DNA of 64,000 nucleotides from Runella sp. SP2 (GTDB lineage Bacteria; Bacteroidota; Bacteroidia; Cytophagales; Spirosomataceae): positions 4,774,001-4,838,000 of the forward strand of contig NZ_CP031030.1 of the NCBI RefSeq assembly GCF_003711225.1. Direction: 5' to 3'. Below are positions 9,575-17,830 of the stretch, piece after piece. How positions within the stretch are numbered: position 1 is the stretch's first letter; every line of letters starts with the position of its first letter. The notes under the pieces are model-generated. The model was not told the DNA's origin and searched no databases. It was given only the letters and a program-made list of their open reading frames with translations. A program made the translations under genes and the position numbers.

Positions 9575-11473
9575 ATGTTTCAAAATAAAAGAGTTTTTAT
9601 CAGTGGCGGGGCAGGTGTCATTGGACAAGAGCTTGTAAAAAAGCTAACAAATCAAGGTGCTTTATTATTTGTTGGAGATTTAAAGTCAAAGCCACAAGCT
9701 TTTGATGATTCGGTTTTGTATCGTCAAGGCGATTTAAACTATATTACAAAAGAAGAAATTGAGAGTTTTGCGCCCGAATATTTCTTTCACCTTGCTGCAA
9801 CTTTTGAGCGTTCTACAGAATCGTACGGTTTTTGGGAAGAAAATAACCTTCACAACCTTCATTTGTCGTCGCATTTGATGTCAATCATTAAGGATACGCC
9901 AAGCATCAAGAGAGTTGTCAATTGCTCTAGTTATCTCATTTATGACCCCAAATTATATAGTTTTGATACCTCTGCGATAACAGCAACACGATTGTGCGAA
10001 ACAGACCCCATCTATCCGCGTAACTTAACTGGAGTTGCCAAACTTAATCATGAGATAGAATTACGTTTTTTACATGACCATAAATCAAGTCAATTTACGA
10101 GTGTTAGTGCACGCATCTACAGAAGCTATGGTCTAAATTCACGTGATATTATTTCCCGATGGATAAGAACGTTACTTGAGAATCAACCATTAACCGTATT
10201 TCGTAAAGAAGGTCTTTTCGATTATATATTTGCCAGAGAAGTTGCTGAAGGGCTCCTGAGATTAGCAGCAAATCATCAATGTGTAGGTATTTACAATTTA
10301 GGAAATGATAATGCACGTAGGGTATCCGAAGTTCTTGAAATCCTCCGTAAATATTTCCCCAATTTACAATATACAGAAGTAGAAAGTGATATTCCTTTTG
10401 AGGCGTCGCAAGCCAATATGGATAAAACTTTTCAAGCGATTGGCTGGAAGCCTACATTACAATTGGAAGACGCCATTCCAGAAATGATTGAATTTGAAAA
10501 AACGAATGGCTTTGAAGACACTACGGTTCATTACAAAAATGTACTTATTACCAGTATTTCAAAAAAAGTACCGCTGATTGAAGCCGTTAAAAAAGCGGCT
10601 AAAAAACTAGATAAGTCTATCAAAGTTTTTGGAGGTGATATTTCAAGTGATTGTTTAGGAGCCTATTTTGTTGATGTTTTTTGGAAAATGCCTTCAATTT
10701 CAAAAATTACCTTAGAAGAAATAGTTGAGTTCTGTAACGAAAATAACATTAACTGTATTATTCCAACCCGAGATGGAGAGCTAATTTTTTGGGCAAAGCA
10801 TAAAGCACAATTGGAAGGACATGGAATACATGTTATGGTGTCGCATGAATCTACCGTTGCACTTTGTTTGGATAAGCTTGAATTTTCTAATAATCTAGCA
10901 TCTCACAATGCTATCCCCTCTTCTAAAGATATTGAAACATTCACAGGCATTTCAAAATTTGTTGTGAAAGAAAGGTACGGAGCGGGTTCAATGAACATTG
11001 GTATCAACCTTTCAAAAGAGCAGGCACTCGACAAAGCAGCTACACAACAGTCACCTATTTTTCAACCCTACTTTGAAGGGCAAGAAATCAGTGTTGATGC
11101 TTATATCTCCAGCGAAAAAAAAGTCATGGGTGTCGTTTCTAGAACCCGTGACCTTGTTGTTAATGGTGAATCACAAATTACAACGACAATTCAAGACTCT
11201 GATTTAGAACAATTTTCGGCAGCATTCCTAGAATCATTAGATTTTTATGGCCACGTTGTTCTCCAAATTATCAAGGATAGCAGCCAACAATATCATATTA
11301 TAGAATGCAACAGTCGCTTTGGAGGTGCTTCAACATTGAGTATTGCGGCGGGTTTAGACTCATTTTATTGGTTCCTATTAGAGTCAAACGGCACAAGCAT
11401 TGGTTCTTATCCATTTGTTAAAGCCCAAAAAGCATTAAAGCAAATAAGGTATCCTAGTGATGTATTGATATGA
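9575..11473 (+). CDS. Fusion of an NAD-dependent epimerase/dehydratase-like domain and an ATP-grasp ligase
   Basis: 632 residues in two parts. Residues 1-310 are an extended SDR: GGAGVIG (11-17) binds NAD(P), and FHLAA follows near 72. The catalytic YxxxK site reads T153-G-V-A-K157, so the usual Tyr is Thr. The SDR activity is therefore uncertain; Tyr148 is nearby. Residues about 322-632 are a PylC/CarB-type ATP-grasp: NCIIPTRDGEL, FVVKERYGAGSMNIG (ATP Lys), and HIIECNSRFGGAS with the metal-binding Glu578 and Asn580. ATP-grasp enzymes join a carboxylate to an amine through an acyl phosphate, so the protein may add an amino-acyl group to a 4-amino sugar; this is inference. The gene overlaps the HAD gene by 4 bp. 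Confidence 0.8.
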   Translation: MFQNKRVFISGGAGVIGQELVKKLTNQGALLFVGDLKSKPQAFDDSVLYRQGDLNYITKEEIESFAPEYFFHLAATFERSTESYGFWEENNLHNLHLSSHLMSIIKDTPSIKRVVNCSSYLIYDPKLYSFDTSAITATRLCETDPIYPRNLTGVAKLNHEIELRFLHDHKSSQFTSVSARIYRSYGLNSRDIISRWIRTLLENQPLTVFRKEGLFDYIFAREVAEGLLRLAANHQCVGIYNLGNDNARRVSEVLEILRKYFPNLQYTEVESDIPFEASQANMDKTFQAIGWKPTLQLEDAIPEMIEFEKTNGFEDTTVHYKNVLITSISKKVPLIEAVKKAAKKLDKSIKVFGGDISSDCLGAYFVDVFWKMPSISKITLEEIVEFCNENNINCIIPTRDGELIFWAKHKAQLEGHGIHVMVSHESTVALCLDKLEFSNNLASHNAIPSSKDIETFTGISKFVVKERYGAGSMNIGINLSKEQALDKAATQQSPIFQPYFEGQEISVDAYISSEKKVMGVVSRTRDLVVNGESQITTTIQDSDLEQFSAAFLESLDFYGHVVLQIIKDSSQQYHIIECNSRFGGASTLSIAAGLDSFYWFLLESNGTSIGSYPFVKAQKALKQIRYPSDVLI

Positions 11474-12144
11474 TATTAGTTTTTGACTTAGACGATACCC
11501 TTTATGAAGAAATTACGTTTGTTCATAGTGGGTTCAGAGCGGTATCTTCCTTTTTATCTGAAGGAGATAAAAGCAAATCAGAATCCATTTTTCAACAATT
11601 GGTAACCATTGAACACGAGCAAGGTAGAGGTAAAATATTTGACGAGGTTTTACAGGCGGAAAATAAATGGTCTAAAGCCAATGTAAAAAAGTGTATATCT
11701 ATTTATAGACTCCATTTTCCAAATATTCAACTTCCTGTAGCTACCATTGACTGTCTAAAGAGATTCGCTCTCTATTCAAAATATATAGTTACAGATGGTA
11801 ACAAGGTTGTTCAGGCAAATAAAGTAAAGGCGCTAGGTATTGATACATATTTCAAAAAAGTATTTATTACGCATCGTTATGGCGTTCATCATGCCAAACC
11901 CTCGCCCTATTGTTTCAATAAAATAGCTTCACTTGAAGCCACTAACCCTTCAAACATCATATATATTGGGGATAATATCTCGAAAGATTTTGTAGGGATT
12001 AAGCCTCTTGGTTTCAAAACAATACAAGTCTTGACAGGTAACTACAAACACTATCAGAAACCTGAACCGTACCAAGCTGATATAAAAATAAACGATTTAA
12101 GCCAACTTACCCAATCGCTGATTGACAGTCTAAAGCATTGTTAG
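11470..12144 (+). CDS. HAD superfamily hydrolase (phosphatase)
   Basis: 224 residues with all four HAD motifs: FDLDDTLYEE (motif I, nucleophile and acid Asp), YIVTDGN (motif II), HHAKPSPY with the motif III Lys, and IYIGDNISKDF (motif IV). This is the subfamily IA layout with a helical cap. ATP-grasp/HAD pairs are common in polysaccharide clusters. It might remove a phosphate from a Pse or side-chain precursor. It could not obviously replace PseG, which cleaves a UDP-sugar C-O bond with a different fold. It ends the coupled run started at pseB. Confidence 0.85.
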   Translation: MILVFDLDDTLYEEITFVHSGFRAVSSFLSEGDKSKSESIFQQLVTIEHEQGRGKIFDEVLQAENKWSKANVKKCISIYRLHFPNIQLPVATIDCLKRFALYSKYIVTDGNKVVQANKVKALGIDTYFKKVFITHRYGVHHAKPSPYCFNKIASLEATNPSNIIYIGDNISKDFVGIKPLGFKTIQVLTGNYKHYQKPEPYQADIKINDLSQLTQSLIDSLKHC

Positions 12145-12175
12145 TTAATAATTTTCTAACTAATGATAAGAAGTG

Positions 12176-12183
12176 TATATTTG
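12176..12183 (+). promoter_or_regulatory. Putative -7 box (TATATTTG) inside the Pse locus
   Basis: TATATTTG matches TAnnTTTG and lies 25 bp before the next ATG, in a 64-bp gap between two otherwise tightly packed genes. A weak TTTC lies 19 bp upstream in the -33 region. It suggests separate transcription of the S74-domain gene and those downstream. Confidence 0.45.
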
Positions 12184-12208
12184 TTTCATAATTTAATTAT
12201 AACAAACT

Positions 12209-13312
12209 ATGAAAACATTAATAATTATTTTTATTTCATTGGTTGCAATTATTGCAAAAGCTCAAGATCAGTCACCTGATAGGTGGGTAGATGATGGAGA
12301 AACAACAAAGATTACTCTACCACAAAATGGCAAGTTAAGTGTTACTAAAAACGCTGTATCTGACTTATATGTAATGGAAAATGTTGCTCAATGGAAAATG
12401 TCAGATGCACCTTTGGATTTCTTGAAAATTTTAAATGCCACTGGGGTTAGCGAGACATTCATCCCCATGTTTCTTGGCCATAATCAAACAGATAATAGAG
12501 CAAGTATGTTTATGATTGGCTCAACTAATTATAATAATGACTATGGAGTCGAACCCATTGTTATTTTTGATGCAAGAAAATATGGTGATGCTGAGGCGCT
12601 AACAGATGGCTCAGAAATTGCCAATAGAGCACTTTTTAGATGGCAGAGTTATAAAACCCCTTACATGACCCTTTCTGCTAAAGGTGCATTAGGCATTGGT
12701 ACAATAACTCCTCAAGCCCAATTACATACCACAGGCTCGGTTCGGTTTGAGGGTGTACAGGGAGGACTAGGAAATGCACTTCTTACAACTGACGCTCAAG
12801 GAACTTTATTAAGGAATTTCTTGCCAAACAATTCAACCGTTGCGATAGCTACTACCTCTCCTGCTATCAATAGTCTGCCAAGATTTAATCAATCGAACGT
12901 ACTGGTTAATAGTCAATTGTACGACAACGGTACCAATATAGGCATTGGCGGCGTTCCTGTTCCAAACGCAAAAGTAACCGTCTATGGAACCATAAATGCG
13001 CTCTCTGACGCACGTACAAAACGTAATATTGCTCCAATAGCCAATGCGTTACAAATAGTAAACCAATTGAATGGTTACTATTACAACTGGAATACTTCCG
13101 ACGAAAAGCAGGTGGGGTTAATCGCTCAAGAAGTTGAGAATGTATTACCTGAGTTAGTATCGCACAGCGAAAGCGGCACCAAGTTCCTGAACTATGACGG
13201 CCTGACCCCCGTTCTAGTAGAAGCTATTAAAGAGCAGCAACAACTTCTTCAACTGCAAGCTGCCCAAATAAAAGAGCTTCAAAAAGAAATCGAAAAATTA
13301 AAAAAACGATAA
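12209..13312 (+). CDS. Secreted protein with C-terminal peptidase S74 (tail-fibre chaperone) domain
   Basis: 367 residues with a signal peptide (1-18, ending IIAKAQ). The middle has tail-fibre-like text (GALGIGTITPQAQLHTTGSVRFEG, NIGIGGVPVPNAKVTVYG). The C-terminal part (about 263-340) is an intramolecular chaperone: LSDARTKRNI with catalytic Ser266, then VGLIAQEVENVLPELV and LNYDGLTPVLVEAI, ending in a coiled coil (338-367). In phage fibres this domain trimerises the protein and then cuts itself off. Such proteins occur as surface proteins in Bacteroidota. Its place inside the Pse operon, one base from pseI, suggests it may be a glycan target or a fibre of the same surface layer; that is inference. 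Confidence 0.85.
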   Translation: MKTLIIIFISLVAIIAKAQDQSPDRWVDDGETTKITLPQNGKLSVTKNAVSDLYVMENVAQWKMSDAPLDFLKILNATGVSETFIPMFLGHNQTDNRASMFMIGSTNYNNDYGVEPIVIFDARKYGDAEALTDGSEIANRALFRWQSYKTPYMTLSAKGALGIGTITPQAQLHTTGSVRFEGVQGGLGNALLTTDAQGTLLRNFLPNNSTVAIATTSPAINSLPRFNQSNVLVNSQLYDNGTNIGIGGVPVPNAKVTVYGTINALSDARTKRNIAPIANALQIVNQLNGYYYNWNTSDEKQVGLIAQEVENVLPELVSHSESGTKFLNYDGLTPVLVEAIKEQQQLLQLQAAQIKELQKEIEKLKKR

Positions 13313-14376
13313 TGTTTGCCAACGAAATTCAAATTGGTCACGTGACCATAAGCCCCGACCATAAGCCGTTTATCATCGCCGAAATGTCGGGTAATCACAA
13401 CCAATCGCTTGAACGAGCGTTTGAATTGGTGGATGCAGCGGCCAAAGCTGGTGCTCATGCGCTTAAACTTCAAACCTATACACCTGATACCATCACGTTC
13501 AACGGAAAATCCGAAGAGTTTTTTATTCATGATCAAGACTCTCTTTGGAAAAATCAAAATCTATATCAGTTATACCAGCAAGCTTACACACCTTGGGAGT
13601 GGCATGGACCTATTTTTGACCGAGCCAAGTCTTTGGGAATGCTTGCTTTTAGTAGCCCTTTTGATTTGACTGCCGTTGATTTTCTTGAATCGCTGGAAGT
13701 TCCCTGTTACAAAATTGCCTCGTTTGAGAATACAGACCATACTCTTCTCAAAAAAGTGGCCAAAACGGGTAAACCTGTCATTATGAGTACAGGAATAGCA
13801 AGCATTGCCGACATTCAAGAATCGGTTAAAGTACTCAAAGACAGTGGTTGTACTCAACTCGTACTCCTAAAATGTACCAGCACTTACCCTGCAAGCCCTG
13901 AGAATACGCACTTGCTGACCATTCCGCACATGCGCGAGCTCTTCAGATGTCCTGTAGGGCTTTCAGATCACACGATGGGCATTGGTGCGGCAGTGGCTTC
14001 AGTAACGTTAGGTGCACGGGTGATTGAAAAACACTTCACGTTGCGTAGAGCTGATGGAGGCGTGGACTCCGCATTTTCCCTTGAACCTGAGGAGATCAAC
14101 GCTTTGGTGGTTGAATCAGAACGGGCATTTTTAGCAATGGGGCGAGTTAACTACGAATTATCGCCCAAAGAGCAAAAAAGTCTTTTACATAAACGCTCGC
14201 TGTACGTGGTCAAAGATGTCAAAGCAGGTGAGGCTTTCACGGCGGAGAATGTTCGCAGTATTCGTCCTGCCAACGGATTGCATACGCGTTATTACGAGCA
14301 AATTTTACAAAGCCACGCTTCGCGCGACATTGAAGCTGGTACTGCATTAGAATGGGGGCTAATTGCCTCGTCATAG
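13312..14376 (+). CDS. pseI: Pseudaminic acid synthase, PseI
   Basis: Condenses 2,4-diacetamido-2,4,6-trideoxy-L-altrose with phosphoenolpyruvate to form pseudaminic acid. The NeuB-type TIM barrel is visible: IIAEMSGNHNQSLERA, KLQTYTPDTITF, CYKIASFE, KPVIMSTGIASI and VGLSDHTMGIGAAVASV with a metal-ligand His. A C-terminal SAF/antifreeze-like domain follows (RSLYVVKDVKAGEAFTAENV, about 285-350). 354 residues is the normal length. The ATG shares one base with the previous stop. Confidence 0.95.
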   Translation: MFANEIQIGHVTISPDHKPFIIAEMSGNHNQSLERAFELVDAAAKAGAHALKLQTYTPDTITFNGKSEEFFIHDQDSLWKNQNLYQLYQQAYTPWEWHGPIFDRAKSLGMLAFSSPFDLTAVDFLESLEVPCYKIASFENTDHTLLKKVAKTGKPVIMSTGIASIADIQESVKVLKDSGCTQLVLLKCTSTYPASPENTHLLTIPHMRELFRCPVGLSDHTMGIGAAVASVTLGARVIEKHFTLRRADGGVDSAFSLEPEEINALVVESERAFLAMGRVNYELSPKEQKSLLHKRSLYVVKDVKAGEAFTAENVRSIRPANGLHTRYYEQILQSHASRDIEAGTALEWGLIASS

Positions 14377-14378
14377 GA

Positions 14379-15881
14379 ATGACCCAAATCAAGAAACAAA
14401 CATTTCAGAGTACGATTTTTTCTTACTTAAGCGCAGCAGTTGGCTTGGTAACTCAGGGGTATGTTATCCCTAATTTCTTTGCAACTGACCAAAATGGGCT
14501 CATCAGCCTGTTTTTGTCGTTGATGCTACTACTGCCCTTATTTGCTAACCTTGGATTCAACGGAGCGGGAACACGCTATTTCCCCTATTTTCGTGATGCC
14601 AAAACCAACGACCATGGCTACGTATTTTTAGCCCTGCTCTTTTCCTTTATTGGGTTTATTATCGTCGTTGTTTCGCTTTGGTTTTTCAAAGAAGGGCTTA
14701 TCGAAGAATACCAAAAGAAGTCCATTCTGTTGGTCAAATATTACCCATATTTGCTACCTATCGTGGCTTTTATGCTGATATTCAACGTCTTTGATGTTTA
14801 TTCTCGTCTGCATTACGACTCCGTGACGGGTACGTTTTTAAGCCAATTTGTATTGCGCCTCAACAACCTGGTGGTGGCACTTTTGTATGCCTTACGTTGG
14901 ATAAACTTCGACCAATTCATGGTTATTTGGTGCACAGGAATTTCACTGCCAATGGTGCTCATTGTACTCAAAACCATTCGAGAAGGGCGGTTTTCGTTAC
15001 GCCCTGATTTTGTTTTTTTGAAACAATCCCAATTATTGCTTCCCATTCTTAAATTTTGCGCGCTCTCCATTATTGCCTCGCTTTCTTCGCAAATTGTCCT
15101 CTACATCGACAAAATCATGATTACCGATATGATTGACTTGAATGCCGTAGGGGTCTATAGTACAGCATCGTTTTTTGGGACGGTCATAGCGATGCCTATG
15201 ATTGCAATGCAGCTTATCGCAGGGACTGTGGTAGCCGAAGCGTGGAAAAATAACGACCACGAAAATATTGCCAAAATTTACCAAAAGAGCTGTTTGATTC
15301 AACTTTTTGTAGGGCTGTGGGTATTTCTCGGAATCTGCGTCAACCTCGACAACATTTTCGAGTTTTTACCGCCCGCCTACGAAGCGGGTCGATGGGTGAT
15401 TGTGTGGATTGGTCTTTCAAAAGTGTTAGACATGGCAACGGGCATCAACGGTACCATTCTTAACACCTCAAAGTATTATTACCTCGATACGATTTTCTTT
15501 ATTGTCCTTATTTTTTGTACCGTATTACTAAATCACCAATTGATTCCTACTTTCGGGATTGAAGGGGCTGCGATTGGAGCGGTTGTTTCAGTATTCATTT
15601 ACAACCTTTGCCGTTATGGACTCCTTTGGTATTTATTTGGCTTTCAACCTTTTAATTCCAAAAACGCCATTGTTATTGGGATGGGAATTGCTTCTTTTGG
15701 GCTAGTGAGTTTACTACCAAGTTTAACAGGCAGCCCGATTGCCATACTTGGAGACATGGCTTACCGTTCCATTACCATTACGTTGCTGTTTGTGGGCGGA
15801 TTTTATGTGATTGGCTACTCCCCAGAATTTAACCAACAGTGCAAAACTATCTATCAAAAAATCTGGGGAATAATAAAATAA
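14379..15881 (+). CDS. Wzx-like polysaccharide flippase (MOP superfamily)
   Basis: About 500 residues, almost entirely hydrophobic, with 12-14 predicted membrane helices and the MOP/MATE flippase pattern (GFNGAGTRYFPYF near the N-terminus, LYIDKIMITDMIDLNAVGVYSTA in the middle). This family moves lipid-linked glycan repeat units across the inner membrane. A frame extension to 14352 overlaps pseI; the ATG at 14379 (MTQIKKQTF) two bases after the pseI stop is preferred. It follows the Pse synthesis genes and probably exports a Pse-containing unit. Confidence 0.85.
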   Translation: MTQIKKQTFQSTIFSYLSAAVGLVTQGYVIPNFFATDQNGLISLFLSLMLLLPLFANLGFNGAGTRYFPYFRDAKTNDHGYVFLALLFSFIGFIIVVVSLWFFKEGLIEEYQKKSILLVKYYPYLLPIVAFMLIFNVFDVYSRLHYDSVTGTFLSQFVLRLNNLVVALLYALRWINFDQFMVIWCTGISLPMVLIVLKTIREGRFSLRPDFVFLKQSQLLLPILKFCALSIIASLSSQIVLYIDKIMITDMIDLNAVGVYSTASFFGTVIAMPMIAMQLIAGTVVAEAWKNNDHENIAKIYQKSCLIQLFVGLWVFLGICVNLDNIFEFLPPAYEAGRWVIVWIGLSKVLDMATGINGTILNTSKYYYLDTIFFIVLIFCTVLLNHQLIPTFGIEGAAIGAVVSVFIYNLCRYGLLWYLFGFQPFNSKNAIVIGMGIASFGLVSLLPSLTGSPIAILGDMAYRSITITLLFVGGFYVIGYSPEFNQQCKTIYQKIWGIIK

Positions 15882-15917
15882 GACTTTCCAAGTTTAAATT
15901 AAAAACTTGGAAAGTCT
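15881..15917. terminator. Perfect hairpin between convergent genes, likely bidirectional terminator
   Basis: Arms AGACTTTCCAAGTTT (15881-15895) and its exact complement (15903-15917) with a 7-nt AT-rich loop. It separates the flippase gene (plus) from the methyltransferase gene (minus). Confidence 0.75.
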
Positions 15918-15930
15918 ATTTGGCCCTAAC

Positions 15931-16653
15931 TTATGGTTTTCTTAACCAATAATTGAGACAAGTTTGTCCGTGGCCGTAGGTTGACACTTTCATTACCTCC
16001 GCTGCTTTTCCTTCAAAACCTTTGTTAAATTTTTCAATTTTAAAACCAGCCTTTTCAAAAATCGGCGGACAGATAGTCTCAGTTAAAATCAACGGGTGCA
16101 TTTTGTTGGTCACATAATGCTCATCAAACGACAAAAATGCCCTTGCGCCAGGTTTTAGATAGGTATATAAATTGGCGATGATTTCGTCAAAATTATAACA
16201 GTGGTCAAGCACGTTGATACTAAAGATAAAGTCAACTTGCCCTACCAATTCAGGAATAGACTCTTCGGCGGGCGTAGAAAAAACTTTCCACGCGTCACGT
16301 AAATCCGTCCACGGAATTTCGCGCAATACGTCGTCGGCCATTGGTTCCAATGCCACCAATTTGGCATTTTTAAAATATTTACCACGCAGCATACTCCCTG
16401 CTCCCACATCCAAAACTACCTTGCCCGCAAACTCATCCGCTTCAAATCCCCATGCTTTAAACAAGACACTTGTTTGCTGCAAAAACCCTTCCGTTTGGCG
16501 CCATGTGTCGTTTTTGTGAAAAGCGAACTCTCCTTTTTGGGCCTCTGCTTTCCATTTACTAGGGTCGGCGGCCGTTTTAGATTGACGTGTTGTTCGAAAA
16601 AAGACCTCAATGAGTGGTTCTAATTGGCGATATATCTTCCCGATAAGCGACAT
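15931..16653 (-). CDS. Class I SAM-dependent methyltransferase
   Basis: 240 residues. SAM motif I is VVLDVGAGSMLRGKYF (about 80-95), then LVALEPMAD, followed by VDFIFSINVLDHCYNFDEII. It resembles methyltransferases of surface-glycan loci. It is the only minus-strand gene in the glycan region and has its own start at 16653. Substrate unknown; a sugar or lipid-linked glycan is plausible from context only. Confidence 0.8.
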   Translation of the reverse strand: MSLIGKIYRQLEPLIEVFFRTTRQSKTAADPSKWKAEAQKGEFAFHKNDTWRQTEGFLQQTSVLFKAWGFEADEFAGKVVLDVGAGSMLRGKYFKNAKLVALEPMADDVLREIPWTDLRDAWKVFSTPAEESIPELVGQVDFIFSINVLDHCYNFDEIIANLYTYLKPGARAFLSFDEHYVTNKMHPLILTETICPPIFEKAGFKIEKFNKGFEGKAAEVMKVSTYGHGQTCLNYWLRKP

Positions 16654-16713
16654 AATATTTCTTTAAGTGAATAGTTGAAAGAAGGTACAAAGATAAAGCA
16701 AATAGCAGTCCTT

Positions 16714-16745
16714 TTTGGCCTAGGCTACATTTATTCCTACCTTTG
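16714..16745 (+). promoter_or_regulatory. Promoter of the candidate pseudaminyltransferase gene
   Basis: TTTG at 16714-16717 and TACCTTTG at 16738-16745 with a 20-bp gap, matching the Bacteroidota -33/-7 arrangement. It lies 44 bp before the ATG at 16790, in a divergent gap. Confidence 0.55.
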
Positions 16746-16789
16746 ACAATTAGTGAATCCCTATTTTGTGACTAAGCGACATCATTTTC

Positions 16790-17824
16790 ATGACTCGACA
16801 TTTATTCAACGTCCATAGTCCGATTACCTATTTCATGGCACTGGAAGTGATTCGCATCGAAAAGATTCCCGTCGAAGCAGTTACCCTTCTCATTAGCCGT
16901 AATTTCTTGCCTCCAGACGACACTTACCAAGCTATACCACTGCCTTTTTCGCATTATCCGATAGATTCGTTTGCTGTTCAAATCACTTTTTGGAAATCTT
17001 GGAAGAAGGTGAGAGAATTTGACCAATGGCTTGAAAAAATAACGCAACAGCAGCCCTTTGTTCTCTACGCTGCCCATGCTTACAGCAGTATTTTTCACCT
17101 CATGGTGACGCATCCGATGTGTCAGGGCTATTATTATATTGAAGAAGGGTTAGTGGCTTATCGACCTCCCGCCGATTGGGACATTCAGAAGCCCTTTAAT
17201 CCGCTTCGTTCGGTACTTTATTATCTTAATTTCGGTCAAAGGAACCTTCCAAACCGTAGTTTTTTTACGACAAAATTGGGACGTTATTTGGGTGCATTTG
17301 GCGTATCACAACACTCTTTTCCTACGCTTACCAACCTCCAGGTAGTTGGTTTACCTTTCCCTAAGATTGAAGCTGAGGAAAAGTACCAGTGCGTTATTGT
17401 TCATGACAATATTTATGACCACCATGGTCTGACACCAGACACCTACCTTCGATGGATTGACGTGATTGTGACCGATGCCCTCAAACGTGGTTTTACCGGT
17501 ATTCATCAAAAATTTCACCCCGCTCAAGGGCAAGCCTCATTGCAGGCCATTGAAGCGTTTATGCAGCAAAAAGTCGCTGGGAAGGCAAGCCTACACACAT
17601 TAGGTGCCTCTGACTCTATCGAACAAATTTCCCTCAGTCAGCGCCCTGTTATTTATGTTTGTATAAGTAGCGTTGGGCTTTATGCTCATTTGGCTGGTTC
17701 GGAGGTTGTGAGTATCTACAAAATCTGTTGCCAAGATCAGCCCGTTTTTCAAGATTTTGGGCATTTGTTGCCGAGTTTTTACCTCGAAAATGTCACTTAT
17801 TTGTCGTATCCATCTCAAACTTAA
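16790..17824 (+). CDS. Bacterial sialyltransferase-like enzyme, candidate pseudaminic acid transferase
   Basis: 344 residues without strong overall likeness that I recognise. However, it carries in order the three motifs shared by bacterial sialyltransferases of the GT52/GT38/polysialyltransferase group: the acidic E118-E119-G120 in YYIEEGLVAY, the HP motif in K241-F-H-P244, and a Ser-Ser pair (293-294) in VCISSVGLYAHLAG. In known enzymes the acidic motif supplies the general base and the HP motif binds CMP. Pseudaminic acid is a nonulosonic acid activated as CMP-Pse, so a transferase of this fold at the end of a Pse locus is a good candidate. It has no signal peptide, consistent with a cytoplasmic enzyme. 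Confidence 0.6.
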   Translation: MTRHLFNVHSPITYFMALEVIRIEKIPVEAVTLLISRNFLPPDDTYQAIPLPFSHYPIDSFAVQITFWKSWKKVREFDQWLEKITQQQPFVLYAAHAYSSIFHLMVTHPMCQGYYYIEEGLVAYRPPADWDIQKPFNPLRSVLYYLNFGQRNLPNRSFFTTKLGRYLGAFGVSQHSFPTLTNLQVVGLPFPKIEAEEKYQCVIVHDNIYDHHGLTPDTYLRWIDVIVTDALKRGFTGIHQKFHPAQGQASLQAIEAFMQQKVAGKASLHTLGASDSIEQISLSQRPVIYVCISSVGLYAHLAGSEVVSIYKICCQDQPVFQDFGHLLPSFYLENVTYLSYPSQT

Positions 17825-17830
17825 TGCCCA

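Noticed and set aside
11470..12144. HAD hydrolase as replacement for PseG
   Set aside because: PseG breaks a sugar-UDP C-O bond with a GT-B-like fold; a HAD phosphatase uses an aspartyl-phosphate and would not invert the anomer. A tailoring role is more likely.
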